Position numbers and translations under genes: made by a program
Assembly: GCF_020667845.1 (NCBI RefSeq)
Contig: NZ_JAFMPQ010000037.1
Location: 1 to 53,152, forward strand
From: Cognatishimia sp. F0-27
Lineage (GTDB): Bacteria > Pseudomonadota > Alphaproteobacteria > Rhodobacterales > Rhodobacteraceae
DNA length: 53,152 nucleotides
Direction of reading: 5' to 3'
The notes under the pieces: generated by a model
What the model saw: the letters and a program-made list of their open reading frames with translations, nothing else
Database searches by the model: none
What the model was told of the DNA's origin: nothing
In this document: positions 9,471 to 18,704 of the stretch, in pieces
Numbering within the stretch: position 1 is the stretch's first letter
How the letters are laid out: each line of letters opens with the position of its first letter

Positions 9471-9630
9471 GGAGACGGCGCGGATGCGGCGGCGAGCTGC
9501 TTCCGGTGCGGGCCGGAGACGGCGCGGATGCGGCGGTGAGGTGATGTCGGTGCGGGCCGGAGACGGCGCGGATGCGGCGACGAGGTTCTGCCGGTGCGGG
9601 CCGGAGACGGCGCGGATGCGGCGACGAGGT
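9471..9630. repeat. 44-bp tandem repeat, four copies
   Basis: The core GGAGACGGCGCGGATGCGGC recurs at 9471, 9515, 9559 and 9603, an exact 44-bp period. The cores are nearly identical and linked by diverging segments that keep GGTGCGGGCC. It lies in the gap between the DUF533 gene start and the selO stop. The period is not a multiple of three, so it is unlikely to be coding. Confidence 0.85.
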
Positions 9631-9708
9631 GCCGTTACTCCCTGGTCTTCGATCGCTTGACCGGCACGCTGAGGCCACGCGGCGTCGGGTAGTCGGCGCG
9701 CGGATGCC

Positions 9709-11133
9709 TCACGTGCCGCAGAATGTGGCCGTCACGCGCTCCGAAGGCTGTGGGGGCCGGGTCAGGTCTTCAGCATCCGCCTGCACGTCGTAAGGTCGTG
9801 CCAGCACCGCGTTGAGCCTGTGGAACGGCGCATCATCCCCCGCGACAGCGGCGGTGATCATCTCTTCGATCCGGTGATTGCGCGGGATATAGACCGGGTT
9901 TGTGCGCCGCATGAGCGCCACCGGATCCGGCTGTGTCTCGAGCCGCGCTTGCCAGCGCGCGGCCCATGCCGCGAAGCCGTCGCGGTCGGCGATCTGGTCG
10001 CGCGCCACCTCGGGTCCGTCGCTCAGGGCACGGAATGTATTGGTGAAATCGGATCCGCCCTTGTGCATCAGATCGAGGAGATCCGCGATCAGTGCGGCGT
10101 CTTCTGGCTGCGGCGTGGCAATGCCCAGCTTGGCGGCGAACCGCGTGAGCCATTCGGCCCGGATCAGGTCCGGCATGGCGTGCACCTGCGTCGTGAAGCG
10201 CGCGATCGCAGCGTCCTGATCCGGCATCAGCCCGACAAGCGCGGTGGCGAGCTGTGCCATGTTCCACACAATGATGTCGGCTTGCGCCGCATAGCCATAT
10301 CGCCCGTAGCGGTCGATGGAGGAAAACACCGTGTCGGGTGCATAGGCATCCATGAAAGCGCAGGGCCCGTAATCGATGGTCTCCCCGGAAAGCGTGCAAT
10401 TGTCGGTGTTCATCACGCCATGAATGAAGCCGAGGCTCATCCATTGCGCCACCAGGGCGGCCTGCCGGGCAACCACGCGCTCGAAGAGGTCATGCGGGTC
10501 GGTCGCCGCCGGATCATGCCGCTCGACGGTGTATTCGTAGAGCTTGCGCAAGGCGTCCCACTGCCCGCGGGAGGAGAACACCTGAAAGGTGCCGACGCGG
10601 ATATGGCTCGCCGCCACGCGCGTCAGCACGGCTCCGGGCAGAGCGGTTTCGCGCAGCACGGCGTCTCCGCTGCGCACGGCGGCCAGCGCACGGGTGGTGG
10701 GCACACCCAACGCGTGCATCGCCTCCGAGACAACGTATTCCCGCAGCACGGGCCCGAGCCACGCGCGGCCATCGCCACGCCGCGAAAACGGTGTCGGACC
10801 CGAGCCCTTGAGCTGGATGTCGCGACGGGTGCCAGAGCGGTCGATCACCTCCCCGAGGAGCAAAGCGCGCCCGTCGCCGAGCTGTGGATTGAAGCTGCCG
10901 AATTGATGGCCCGCATAGAGCTGCGCCAGCGGCTCGGCCCCGTCCGGGACGGCGTTGCCCGCAAAAAGCGCCGCGAGGTCGGCGTCTTCCGCGCCGGAGA
11001 TCCCGAGATCTTCGGCGAGGGCGTCGTTGAACGCCACGAGCGACGGCGCGCTCACCGGTGTCGGCGCTTGCCGGACAAAAAAGCCGTCAGGCAAGCGGGA
11101 GTAGGAATTGTCGAAGGGCACATGAAGGGTCAT
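9709..11133 (-). CDS. selO: Protein adenylyltransferase SelO (YdiU family)
   Basis: A pseudokinase-fold enzyme that transfers AMP to Ser/Thr/Tyr of target proteins and is linked to redox stress. The 474-residue length matches the family. Diagnostic segments are [17 protein letters not shown], then the nucleotide-binding [16 protein letters not shown], the [15 protein letters not shown] helix, and the metal/ATP site [18 protein letters not shown]. The conserved C-terminal cysteine is present four residues from the end region (TFCGT), where eukaryotic homologues carry selenocysteine. The start at 11133 ([11 protein letters not shown]) matches family N-termini. The frame is open far upstream, but that extension is Arg/Pro-rich and not convincing. 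Confidence 0.94.
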   Translation of the reverse strand: MTLHVPFDNSYSRLPDGFFVRQAPTPVSAPSLVAFNDALAEDLGISGAEDADLAALFAGNAVPDGAEPLAQLYAGHQFGSFNPQLGDGRALLLGEVIDRSGTRRDIQLKGSGPTPFSRRGDGRAWLGPVLREYVVSEAMHALGVPTTRALAAVRSGDAVLRETALPGAVLTRVAASHIRVGTFQVFSSRGQWDALRKLYEYTVERHDPAATDPHDLFERVVARQAALVAQWMSLGFIHGVMNTDNCTLSGETIDYGPCAFMDAYAPDTVFSSIDRYGRYGYAAQADIIVWNMAQLATALVGLMPDQDAAIARFTTQVHAMPDLIRAEWLTRFAAKLGIATPQPEDAALIADLLDLMHKGGSDFTNTFRALSDGPEVARDQIADRDGFAAWAARWQARLETQPDPVALMRRTNPVYIPRNHRIEEMITAAVAGDDAPFHRLNAVLARPYDVQADAEDLTRPPQPSERVTATFCGT

Positions 11134-11614
11134 GCCGGATGATATAGGGAGGGCAAGCGCCACGCGCCAGCACCAAGCGCCGCGCCGGGGGGCAATTCCA
11201 TCATGAGGCCCGGGGGCATGCGCCGAGCCGCATTTCGCGGGTCTTGCCGCGGCTCCGGCGGAACCGGGCCGGGACGCGCGCAACCACGGAAGGTTCCGGG
11301 GAATGGTGGGGTTTGGGCGGGATCGGCCCGATCGGCGCGTCCTTTGCGGGGGCGCGGCCCGAGCGCGCCCCGAAGTGGCCCGGATCACGCGAAGGGGCGC
11401 GGGGCGCAGGGCTGATCCGGTTTTGAGAGTGGCGCCATCGGCAGGTTTTTGCCAACATGGCGTGTCAAGGCGGAGCAGGAAGGGCGGTTGCGGGCAACAT
11501 CGGGCGCGGCGTCAAAAGGGGGCGGAGCGGCTCCCGGAAAGGGGCGGTTCGGCGCGGGCCGCTGCGGGCAGAGCGGCCTGCCGGGGGCGCTGAAACGGGG
11601 GCGGAACCGATGCC
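11134..11614. other. GC-rich gap upstream of selO
   Basis: I found no gene. Overlapping open frames on both strands are rich in Arg, Gly and Ala, as expected of unconstrained high-GC DNA. A perfect TTGACA occurs on the minus strand at 11463-11468 but has no convincing -10 and lies 330 bp from selO. Confidence 0.5.
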
Positions 11615-12061
11615 TCAGAGCACGCGGCTCATCAGCACGTAGCCATCGCGGGGGACAAACCGGGCGCGCCGGTAGAACCCGTGCAGACGCGTGTCCTCGC
11701 GCTGCGCTTCGAGATGCATCGCCTTGACGCCGGCCTCGCGCAGGGATCGGGCCAGCGCATTGAGCGCTTCGCCGCCCATGCCCCGGCCGCGCACGGCGGC
11801 GCGGATGTAGAGTTCGTCGACGATGGCGTCGAGCCCGCCATATTCCAGCGACCACCCGAAGCTGACCGCGATATACCCGACCGGCGCCCGGCGCGGGCCG
11901 ATCAGCCAGATCGCCCCATGCGGCGAGCCATCCAGCAGGGGGCCAATCGCCTCCGCGCGGCGGATCTCGTCGCTCTCGAACCCGGTTTCCCCGTGAAAGG
12001 CGGCCACCATGGCCAACAGACGATCGGCATCGTCCTCCGTGGCAAGGTGCAGGCTTTTCAT
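11615..12061 (-). CDS. GNAT-family N-acetyltransferase
   Basis: A 148-residue single-domain GNAT enzyme. The acetyl-CoA-binding motif A is visible as LYIRAAVRGRGMGGEALNAL (R/Q-x-x-G-x-G/A pattern), followed by a conserved C-terminal strand-helix ending FYRRARFVPRDGY. The substrate is unknown. It follows the nucleoside hydrolase on the same strand with an 85-bp gap, so the two may be one transcript. The start at 12061 (MKSLHLATEDD) fits the beginning of the GNAT fold. Confidence 0.85.
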   Translation of the reverse strand: MKSLHLATEDDADRLLAMVAAFHGETGFESDEIRRAEAIGPLLDGSPHGAIWLIGPRRAPVGYIAVSFGWSLEYGGLDAIVDELYIRAAVRGRGMGGEALNALARSLREAGVKAMHLEAQREDTRLHGFYRRARFVPRDGYVLMSRVL

Positions 12062-12146
12062 CGGTGCGGCCTTTCGTTTCTGCGCGGCGCGGGCCGCGCG
12101 TGACCATGGGATGACGCCATCACCCGTGACACGCGACCGGCGCGGC

Positions 12147-13088
12147 TCACAACCGCCCCAGACGCTCGGTCAGCAGCGCAAAGAACCCGTCCGCATCCAC
12201 ATCGCCCATAAAGGTTGCGTTGGGCGCGCGGTCGGTCACACCCCACCAATCGGCGACCGTCATGCCAAGCGTCAGCTCGGACGTGGTTTCGATCTCCACA
12301 TTGATGTGGCGGCCGGAAAAGAGCGACGGTTCCAGAAGGTAGGCAATCACGCAGGGGTCGTGGAGCGGCGCGCCCTCCGATCCGTATTTCGCCTTGTCAA
12401 ACCGTTCGAAGAAATCGGTCATCTGTGCCGTCGCAAGGCCCACCGGAGTGCCGAGGGCGCGGAACGCGTTGTTGCGCGGCGCTGTGACCAGCGCCTTGTG
12501 GGTCACATCGAGCGGCATGACGGTCAGCGGCACACCGGAGCGGAACACGATCGCGGCGGCTTCGGGGTCGACATAGATGTTGAATTCCGCTGCCGGGGTG
12601 ATGTTGCCGACCTCGAAATACGCGCCACCCATGAGCACGATCTCCGCGATGCGGTCGGCGATGTCCGGCGCGCGGGTGAGGGCGGTTGCGATATTGGTGA
12701 GCGGACCGAGCGGGCAGAGCGTCACCGTGCCTGCCGGGCGGTCGCGCAGCGTGTCGATGAGGAAGGACACCGCGTCCTTGTCCTGCAGGGGCATCGTTGG
12801 TTCGGGAAGGTCGGGCCCGTCGAGCCCCGTGCGGCCATGCACGTGTTCCGCGGTGACAAGGGGGCGAGCCAGCGGCGCGGCGCACCCGGCATAGACCGGC
12901 ACCTCGGGGTGTCCGGCCAGTTCGCACACCATACGCGCATTGCGGCTGGTGAGGGGCAGCGGCACATTGCCGGCCACGCAGGTGATCCCCAGCACGGACA
13001 GCGCGTCGGGTGAGCCGAGCGCAAGCATGATGGCAACCGCGTCGTCCTGACCGGGGTCGGTGTCGATGATGATGTCGCGTGCTGGCAT
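12147..13088 (-). CDS. Inosine-uridine preferring nucleoside hydrolase family protein
   Basis: This enzyme hydrolyses the N-glycosidic bond of ribonucleosides to base plus ribose for purine/pyrimidine salvage. The 313-residue protein carries the calcium-binding signature DTDPGQDDAV (residues 9-18), with CPLGPLTNIATAL, LMGGAYFEVGNITPAAEFN (including the NxxxEFN substrate region) and the late HDPCVIAYL. All active-site acidic residues appear intact. It sits between the radical SAM gene and the GNAT gene on the same strand. Base preference cannot be assigned from sequence. Confidence 0.92.
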   Translation of the reverse strand: MPARDIIIDTDPGQDDAVAIMLALGSPDALSVLGITCVAGNVPLPLTSRNARMVCELAGHPEVPVYAGCAAPLARPLVTAEHVHGRTGLDGPDLPEPTMPLQDKDAVSFLIDTLRDRPAGTVTLCPLGPLTNIATALTRAPDIADRIAEIVLMGGAYFEVGNITPAAEFNIYVDPEAAAIVFRSGVPLTVMPLDVTHKALVTAPRNNAFRALGTPVGLATAQMTDFFERFDKAKYGSEGAPLHDPCVIAYLLEPSLFSGRHINVEIETTSELTLGMTVADWWGVTDRAPNATFMGDVDADGFFALLTERLGRL

Positions 13089-13199
13089 GTGCTGATCCTT
13101 GTCCCGGCCAATGTGGTGACACGGGGCGCGGATGCATTCAAGCGTGACGTCGAGCGGATTTGATCATCTGGTCAAAAACAGGCGGTGCGCCGCCGGCCA

Positions 13200-14147
13200 T
13201 CAGGCCGAACAGCTCGCCCCGCCCAGCACGCAAAACTTCGCGCAATGGGGATGGGCCAGCGCCACGTCGCGCGACGCCTCTTCAAGGGTTTCGCCAAGAT
13301 CGAAGCGCGGATCGTAAGGCAAAAGCGTGCAGGCCAGCACGGTGGGGCGCGCGGCCCCGCGTCGTTTGACCACCATGCGCGAGGAGGCGCACATCACGGA
13401 AGACGGATGTTTGCCGAGAATGCCCCAGCAGGCGGTGGTGATCTCCGGCACGTCGACGGTTTCGTCCATTTCCGGGAACAGCACCGTCATGCCCGGATTC
13501 TGGGCATCAATGTCAAAATTCTCGCGTTCGAAAAGCGCCGCGTAGCCGGCACGCGATTCGGCTTCGCTCTCGCCCCAGACGGTGCGCCCGGCCACGGCCA
13601 TGCGAATGCCGGTGTCGCGCAGCCAGCGCATGCCTTCGAGCGTCTTTTCGAACGTGCCCGACCCGCGCTCCGCGTCGTGCTGGTCGGCGGACCAGTGATC
13701 GACCGAGACGCGCAGCGTGAGCTTGTCGCCGAAGCGCGCGGCCAGATCCGCCAACCCGGCGCGCATCGTCTTGCGCATCATGGGCCGCATCGCGTTGGTC
13801 AGGATCAGCACCTCGTAGCCCCGCGCAAGTGCCGCCTCGGCCATGCCGATCATCTCTGGGTTCATGAAGGGTTCGCCGCCGGTGAAGGCGATTTCGCGGG
13901 TCTGCCCGCCGCGGGCGTCAAGCGCGTCGAGATAGTGCTCCACCTCGGCGCGGGTGATATAGACCAACCGGTCGTTGGTGGGCGAGCTTTCGATATAGCA
14001 GTTGACGCATTCGATGTTGCACAGCGTGCCGGTGTTGAACCAGAGTGTGTCGATCTCGTTCAACGAAACAGTCGCGCGCGGCTCGCCCTTTGCGGTTACC
14101 AACAGATCTTCGAATTTGCCGACATTTCCGGTCACGGCATCCTTCAT
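13200..14147 (-). CDS. Radical SAM protein with SPASM-like C-terminus
   Basis: A 315-residue radical SAM enzyme. Cys43, Cys47 and Cys50 in LCNIECVNC form the cluster-binding CxxxCxxC motif, and FTGGEP is at residues 88-93. The C-terminal third has six further cysteines (TACW, VMCAS, LACT, HCAKFC, ASCSA), a pattern like the SPASM/Twitch auxiliary clusters of peptide-modifying or anaerobic sulfatase-maturing enzymes. No precursor peptide is apparent nearby. The start at 14147 has AGGGA upstream; the longer frame to 14243 has an implausible N-terminus. The substrate is unknown. The neighbouring nucleoside hydrolase hints at a nucleoside-related role, but this is weak. Confidence 0.85.
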   Translation of the reverse strand: MKDAVTGNVGKFEDLLVTAKGEPRATVSLNEIDTLWFNTGTLCNIECVNCYIESSPTNDRLVYITRAEVEHYLDALDARGGQTREIAFTGGEPFMNPEMIGMAEAALARGYEVLILTNAMRPMMRKTMRAGLADLAARFGDKLTLRVSVDHWSADQHDAERGSGTFEKTLEGMRWLRDTGIRMAVAGRTVWGESEAESRAGYAALFERENFDIDAQNPGMTVLFPEMDETVDVPEITTACWGILGKHPSSVMCASSRMVVKRRGAARPTVLACTLLPYDPRFDLGETLEEASRDVALAHPHCAKFCVLGGASCSA

Positions 14148-14295
14148 CAGGCAGTCCCTTGTCTTTGACACCGGAAGGGATAGGGCGCGGGACCTGCGAG
14201 GACCAGTGTGTAATTTTTGTCTGACACCATTGTGAAGGCGCACGCGATGTTAGACATTCCCGCGAAGATCGTTTAGGAGGGCGTCGAACCGCGCT

Positions 14296-14309
14296 CGTTA
14301 GCGCTAACG
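14296..14309. promoter_or_regulatory. Perfect palindrome, LacI-family operator type
   Basis: CGTTAGCGCTAACG is a perfect 14-bp palindrome with the central CG step typical of LacI-family operators (TTAGCGCTAA core). It lies 130 bp upstream of the zwf start in the 291-bp gap between the divergent radical SAM gene and zwf. Sugar-responsive LacI regulators such as AglR-type proteins bind sites of this form in alphaproteobacteria. The regulator gene is not in the window. Confidence 0.65.
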
Positions 14310-14438
14310 GATCGAGGCCCCGGCAAGGCTTCCCATGCCAGCCGCATGGGCAGCGGAGCAGGGGTCGGTCCTTGGCGCGATGGACGTTTCTTGCTTCGGT
14401 CGGGCCGCGATGGCCCGGTGCTCAGATACAGGTGCCTC

Positions 14439-15893
14439 ATGGTCTCACGCGTTATTCCCGTGGATCCTTTCGATCTGGTTATTTTCGGCGGCACGGGCGA
14501 TCTTGCCCGCCGCAAGATCTTGCCGGGGCTGTTCCGACGTTTCTGCGCCGGGCAGATGCCCGACGAGTCGCGGATCATCGGCGCGGCCCGTTCGGAGATC
14601 GACGATGACGGGTATCGCGCCATGGTGCGCGAATCGATCCGCGAATTCGGCGGCGTCAGCGAAGAGCAGGAGGCGTCGATTGACGATTTCCTTGGCCGCA
14701 TCGGCTATGAGCAGGTGGACGCCACCGGCGAGGCAGGCTGGGAGGCGCTTGCGGCGCGGATGACCGAAGACCGTGTGCGGGCGTTCTACTTTTCCGTCGG
14801 GCCATCGCTTTTCGGGGCGCTGGCCGAACGGCTGCACAGCTACGGGATGGCGTCGGCCAAGGCGCGGATCGTGGTCGAGAAGCCCTTTGGCCACGACCTC
14901 GGGAGCGCAAGGGCGCTCAACGCGACGCTGGCGCAGCATTTCGACGAAGAGCAGATCTACCGGATCGACCATTATCTCGGCAAGGAAACGGTCCAGAACC
15001 TGATGGCCGTGCGCTTTGGCAACACACTCTTCGAGCCGCTCTGGAATGCGCAATATGTCGACCACATCCAGATCACCGTTGCGGAGACGGTGGGTGTTGG
15101 CGGGCGCGGTGGCTATTACGACAAGTCCGGTGCCATGCGGGACATGGTGCAAAACCACCTGATGCAGCTGTTGTGCCTGATCGCCATGGAGCCGCCTGCG
15201 CGGTTCGAGCCAAACGCCGTGCGGGATGAGAAGCTCAAGGTGATCCGGGCGCTGGATCCGGTGGATCCGCACCATATCGTGCGCGGTCAATATGACGCTG
15301 TGGGCAGTGAACCCTCCTACCGCACGGATGTCGAAGCGCCGCGTTCCACCACGGAAAGCTTTGTTGCCATGCGTGTGCATGTGTCCAACTGGCGCTGGGC
15401 AGGCACGCCGTTCTACTTGCGGACCGGCAAGAAGCTGCGCGGGCGCGCCTCGGAGATCGCGGTGGTGTTCAAGGATGCGCCGCATTCGATCTTTGGCGTG
15501 GACAAGGGACGCCATGCCAATGTGCTGTCGATCCGGCTGCAACCGAATGAGGGCATGACGCTGGATGTGACGATCAAGGAGCCGGGACCGGGCGGGATGC
15601 GCCTTGTCGAAGTGCCGCTCGACATGACCTTTGCCGATGCGCTCGGGCCGGATGCGGAAGCGGTTCCCGATGCCTATGAGCGCCTGATCATGGATGTGAT
15701 CCGGGGCAACCAGACGCTCTTCATGCGCGGCGACGAGGTCGAGGCGGCCTGGGCCTGGACCGATCCGATCATCGAGGGCTGGCAATCGCGCGGCGATGTG
15801 CCGAAACTTTACGATGTCGGTTCGAGCGGCCCGGAAGATGCGCTTATGCTGATGCATCGCGATGGGCGGAAGTGGCGCGAGATCCGGGCCTGA
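14439..15893 (+). CDS. zwf: Glucose-6-phosphate 1-dehydrogenase
   Basis: The enzyme oxidises glucose-6-phosphate to 6-phosphogluconolactone with NADP(+), feeding the Entner-Doudoroff and pentose phosphate routes. In the 484-residue protein the Rossmann motif FGGTGDLARRK is at residues 16-26. The conserved EKPFG is at 147-151, and the catalytic signature RIDHYLGKE at 175-183 holds the active-site His. Typical C-terminal dimer segments follow (LRTGKKL). The start at 14439 is chosen because MVSRVIPVDPFDLVIFGG is family-like; the frame upstream is open but unconvincing. It is the first gene of zwf-pgl-pgi, behind the palindrome at 14296. Confidence 0.97.
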   Translation: MVSRVIPVDPFDLVIFGGTGDLARRKILPGLFRRFCAGQMPDESRIIGAARSEIDDDGYRAMVRESIREFGGVSEEQEASIDDFLGRIGYEQVDATGEAGWEALAARMTEDRVRAFYFSVGPSLFGALAERLHSYGMASAKARIVVEKPFGHDLGSARALNATLAQHFDEEQIYRIDHYLGKETVQNLMAVRFGNTLFEPLWNAQYVDHIQITVAETVGVGGRGGYYDKSGAMRDMVQNHLMQLLCLIAMEPPARFEPNAVRDEKLKVIRALDPVDPHHIVRGQYDAVGSEPSYRTDVEAPRSTTESFVAMRVHVSNWRWAGTPFYLRTGKKLRGRASEIAVVFKDAPHSIFGVDKGRHANVLSIRLQPNEGMTLDVTIKEPGPGGMRLVEVPLDMTFADALGPDAEAVPDAYERLIMDVIRGNQTLFMRGDEVEAAWAWTDPIIEGWQSRGDVPKLYDVGSSGPEDALMLMHRDGRKWREIRA

Positions 15894-16114
15894 TCGCGTC
15901 GGCGCGGTGGGGCCGGGGAGACGCCGCGCCCCGCGCGGTGGCTTCGGCGCGGCACTGGCGGTAAACTGGTCTTGGCAGGACATGGGCGGCGCGGATGCGG
16001 GGCGGTCAGCGCCACCCAGACCAACAGACCAACAGGCGACCGGGCGGTATGGCCGCGGACGCCGGACAATGCGGCGGCCTTGCGGGGCGGCGACAGATGA
16101 CGGGGGACCGGATC

Positions 16115-16792
16115 ATGAGTTACGAATTCATTGCCTATGCCGATCGCGACATGCTCGTGATGGATCTCGCCAATCAATTGGCCGGCGACCTGCGGTCCGC
16201 GCTGCGGCACGAGGACAGGGTTGCCTTCGCCGTGCCGGGTGGCACATCGCCGGGGCCGGTCTTCGACGATCTGTGCGCCGCGGATCTTGACTGGGCGCGG
16301 GTCGATGTGATGCTCACCGATGAGCGCTGGGTGCCGGAAAGCTCGGAGCGGTCCAACACGCGGCTGTTGCGCGAGCGGCTCTTGACGGACCGGGCCGCGG
16401 CGGCGCGGATGCTGCCGCTTCACGATCCGGACAGGTCGCTGGAAGAGGCCACCGCCGCGCTGGCCAACCAGATTGCCCCGGTGTTGCCGCTGGCGGTGCT
16501 GCTTCTCGGGATGGGCGAAGACCGGCACACCGCGTCGCTCTTTCCGGGAGCGGATCGGCTTGGCGAGGCCTTGTCGGCGCAGGCGCCGACGCTGGTCCCC
16601 ATGCGGGCGCCCGGCGCGCCGGAGCCGCGCGTCACCCTTTCCGCGCCGGTTCTGGACGGGGCGCTGCGCAAGCATGTGCTGATCTTCGGAGACGCCAAGC
16701 GCGCCTCGCTCGAAAGCGCCCGCGGGATGCCGTCGAGCGAGGCGCCGATCAACGCGGTGCTGACCGAGGCGAAGGTGCACTGGGCGCCGTAA
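16115..16792 (+). CDS. pgl: 6-phosphogluconolactonase
   Basis: It hydrolyses 6-phosphogluconolactone made by Zwf to 6-phosphogluconate. The 225-residue protein of the SugarP_isomerase/NagB-like fold has [13 protein letters not shown] (phosphate loop), LTDERWVP and [16 protein letters not shown], the last being the family's active-site signature. The start at 16115 ([10 protein letters not shown]) is preferred; an ATG at 16097 would add six residues. It lies 221 bp after zwf and 109 bp before pgi on the same strand. The zwf-pgl gap is long for an operon, yet the pathway order argues for co-regulation. Confidence 0.93.
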   Translation: MSYEFIAYADRDMLVMDLANQLAGDLRSALRHEDRVAFAVPGGTSPGPVFDDLCAADLDWARVDVMLTDERWVPESSERSNTRLLRERLLTDRAAAARMLPLHDPDRSLEEATAALANQIAPVLPLAVLLLGMGEDRHTASLFPGADRLGEALSAQAPTLVPMRAPGAPEPRVTLSAPVLDGALRKHVLIFGDAKRASLESARGMPSSEAPINAVLTEAKVHWAP

Positions 16793-16901
16793 CGGGCATC
16801 CGCTCCCAAAAATGCCACAGCCGGCACCGGCACTCGGTGCAAGACGCAGACGCCGTGCCATCGCGCTCAGGGCGTCAGGAATAAGCCAGGAGACTAAACA
16901 G

Positions 16902-18482
16902 ATGTGGGACGATCTCAAACACCACGCCGCACGGATCGAAGGACGCTCCCTTGCGGGATTGTTCGACGCGCCATCGCGCGCAGAGGATTTCAGCGTCTCG
17001 GCGCTTGGAATGCTGTTCGACTATTCCAAGACCCAGATCGACGAGCCGATTCGGGATGCGCTGGTGGCTCTGGCTGAAACCGCCGATGTGGCGGCGCGGC
17101 GCGATGCCATGTTCGCGGGGGAAAAGATCAACGAAACGGAGGGCCGGGCGGTCCTGCATACGGCGCTGCGCAATCTCGATGGCACGCCGGTTGTCGTCGA
17201 TGGGGCGGATGTCATGCCCGAGGTGCTCGCCACGCTCGACAGGATGACGGCGCTGGCCGAGACGCTGCGCGCGTCACATGTGCGCGATGTGGTCAATATC
17301 GGGATCGGCGGCTCCGATCTCGGGCCGGCCATGGCGGTGCGGGCGCTGGCGCCCTTCCATGACGGGCCCCGGTGCCATTTCGTCTCGAACGTGGATGGGG
17401 CCGATATCGCGGATACGCTGCGCCTATGCGATCCCGCGCACACGGTCTTCATCGTGGCCTCCAAGACCTTCACGACAATCGAGACCATGACCAATGCGCG
17501 CACCGCAAAGGCGTGGCTGGCAAGCGAGGGGATCGCTGACGAGGGCAAGTTCATTGCCCTGTCCTCGAATCTCGAGAAGGCCGCGGCCTTCGGCATTCCC
17601 GCGGAGCGCGTCTTTGGCTTCGAGGATTGGGTCGGCGGGCGCTACTCCGTCTGGGGTCCGATCGGTCTGTCGCTGATGCTGGCCATCGGGCCGGAGGGCT
17701 TCCGCGCCTTCCTGCGCGGGGCGCAGGCGATGGACACCCATTTTCGCACCGCGCCGTGGCGGGAGAACATGCCGGTGATGCTGGCGCTGGTGGGCATCTG
17801 GCACAACCAGGGGCTTGGCCATGCAACCCGTGCCGTGTTGCCCTATGACAACCGGCTCGCGCGGCTGCCGGCCTATCTGCAGCAGCTCGAAATGGAGAGC
17901 AACGGCAAGGGCGTGTCGATGGACGGTCAGGACCTGACCGTCGCCTCCGGGCCGGTGGTCTGGGGCGAGCCGGGAACCAACGGCCAGCATGCCTTTTACC
18001 AGCTGATCCACCAGGGCACCCGGGTGGTTCCGTGCGAATTCATGGTCGCGGCCCAAGGGCACGAACCGGAGCTTGCGCATCATCATCACCTTCTGGTGGC
18101 CAATTGCCTCGCGCAAGCGGAAGCCTTGATGCGGGGGCGGACATTGGACGAGGCGCGGGCCAAGGTCGCGGGCCAGTTCGAAGGTGCCGAACTGGAACGG
18201 CAGGCGCGCCATCGGGTCTTCCCGGGCAACCGGCCGTCCACGACGCTGGTCTATCCCCGGCTCGATCCGGAAACGCTGGGCAAGATCATCGCGCTTTATG
18301 AACACCGGGTCTTTGTCGAGGGGGTCATCCTCGACATCAACTCCTATGATCAATGGGGCGTGGAACTGGGCAAGGAATTGGCCACGGCGCTTGGCCCCAT
18401 GGTGACCCAGGACCAGCCCGCCGATGGCAAGGACGGCTCGACGCAGCAGCTGTTGCGCTTCGTGCACCGCAACGCGACGTAG
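16902..18482 (+). CDS. pgi: Glucose-6-phosphate isomerase
   Basis: It interconverts glucose-6-phosphate and fructose-6-phosphate. Placed with zwf and pgl, it probably cycles fructose-6-phosphate back into the Entner-Doudoroff pathway. The 526-residue protein carries [23 protein letters not shown] and the SIS-fold sugar-phosphate site. Catalytic-region segments [19 protein letters not shown] and, near the end, VFPGNRPST are also present. The start at 16902 follows CCAGGAGAC. The gene converges on dcd. Confidence 0.97.
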   Translation: MWDDLKHHAARIEGRSLAGLFDAPSRAEDFSVSALGMLFDYSKTQIDEPIRDALVALAETADVAARRDAMFAGEKINETEGRAVLHTALRNLDGTPVVVDGADVMPEVLATLDRMTALAETLRASHVRDVVNIGIGGSDLGPAMAVRALAPFHDGPRCHFVSNVDGADIADTLRLCDPAHTVFIVASKTFTTIETMTNARTAKAWLASEGIADEGKFIALSSNLEKAAAFGIPAERVFGFEDWVGGRYSVWGPIGLSLMLAIGPEGFRAFLRGAQAMDTHFRTAPWRENMPVMLALVGIWHNQGLGHATRAVLPYDNRLARLPAYLQQLEMESNGKGVSMDGQDLTVASGPVVWGEPGTNGQHAFYQLIHQGTRVVPCEFMVAAQGHEPELAHHHHLLVANCLAQAEALMRGRTLDEARAKVAGQFEGAELERQARHRVFPGNRPSTTLVYPRLDPETLGKIIALYEHRVFVEGVILDINSYDQWGVELGKELATALGPMVTQDQPADGKDGSTQQLLRFVHRNAT

Positions 18483-18647
18483 CACCCGGCGGCGGCAGGG
18501 ACCGGCGTCTTGCGCGCCGCGCGGCCCCTGGGGCAGGGAGCGGCGCGGTTGGGCCGGGGTGTGCAAGCGCCAACCGGGGCGCGTCCCTGGCGGGCGGCTC
18601 CCCCGGCGTCGTGCCGGGCATGCGGGGATAGGGCGAGGCGGGCACGC

Positions 18648-18704
18648 GAGAGCCCGACGAGCGTTTACGGGGTCGTGAGAGCCCGACGAGCGTTTACGGG
18701 GTCG
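18648..18704. repeat. 29-bp tandem duplication across the dcd stop codon
   Basis: The 28-base string beginning GAGAGCCCGACGAGCG occurs at 18648-18675 and again, identically, at 18677-18704, one base apart. The second copy contains the dcd stop codon (18694-18696 on the minus strand) and the last codons of the gene. The first copy lies just downstream in the gene's own direction. Confidence 0.9.

Noticed and set aside
9471-9630. CRISPR array
   Set aside because: Four copies with related, not unique, linkers, and no cas genes. It is a simple tandem repeat.
11463-11468. selO promoter at a perfect minus-strand TTGACA
   Set aside because: There is no -10 at 16-18 bp, and it is 330 bp from the start codon.
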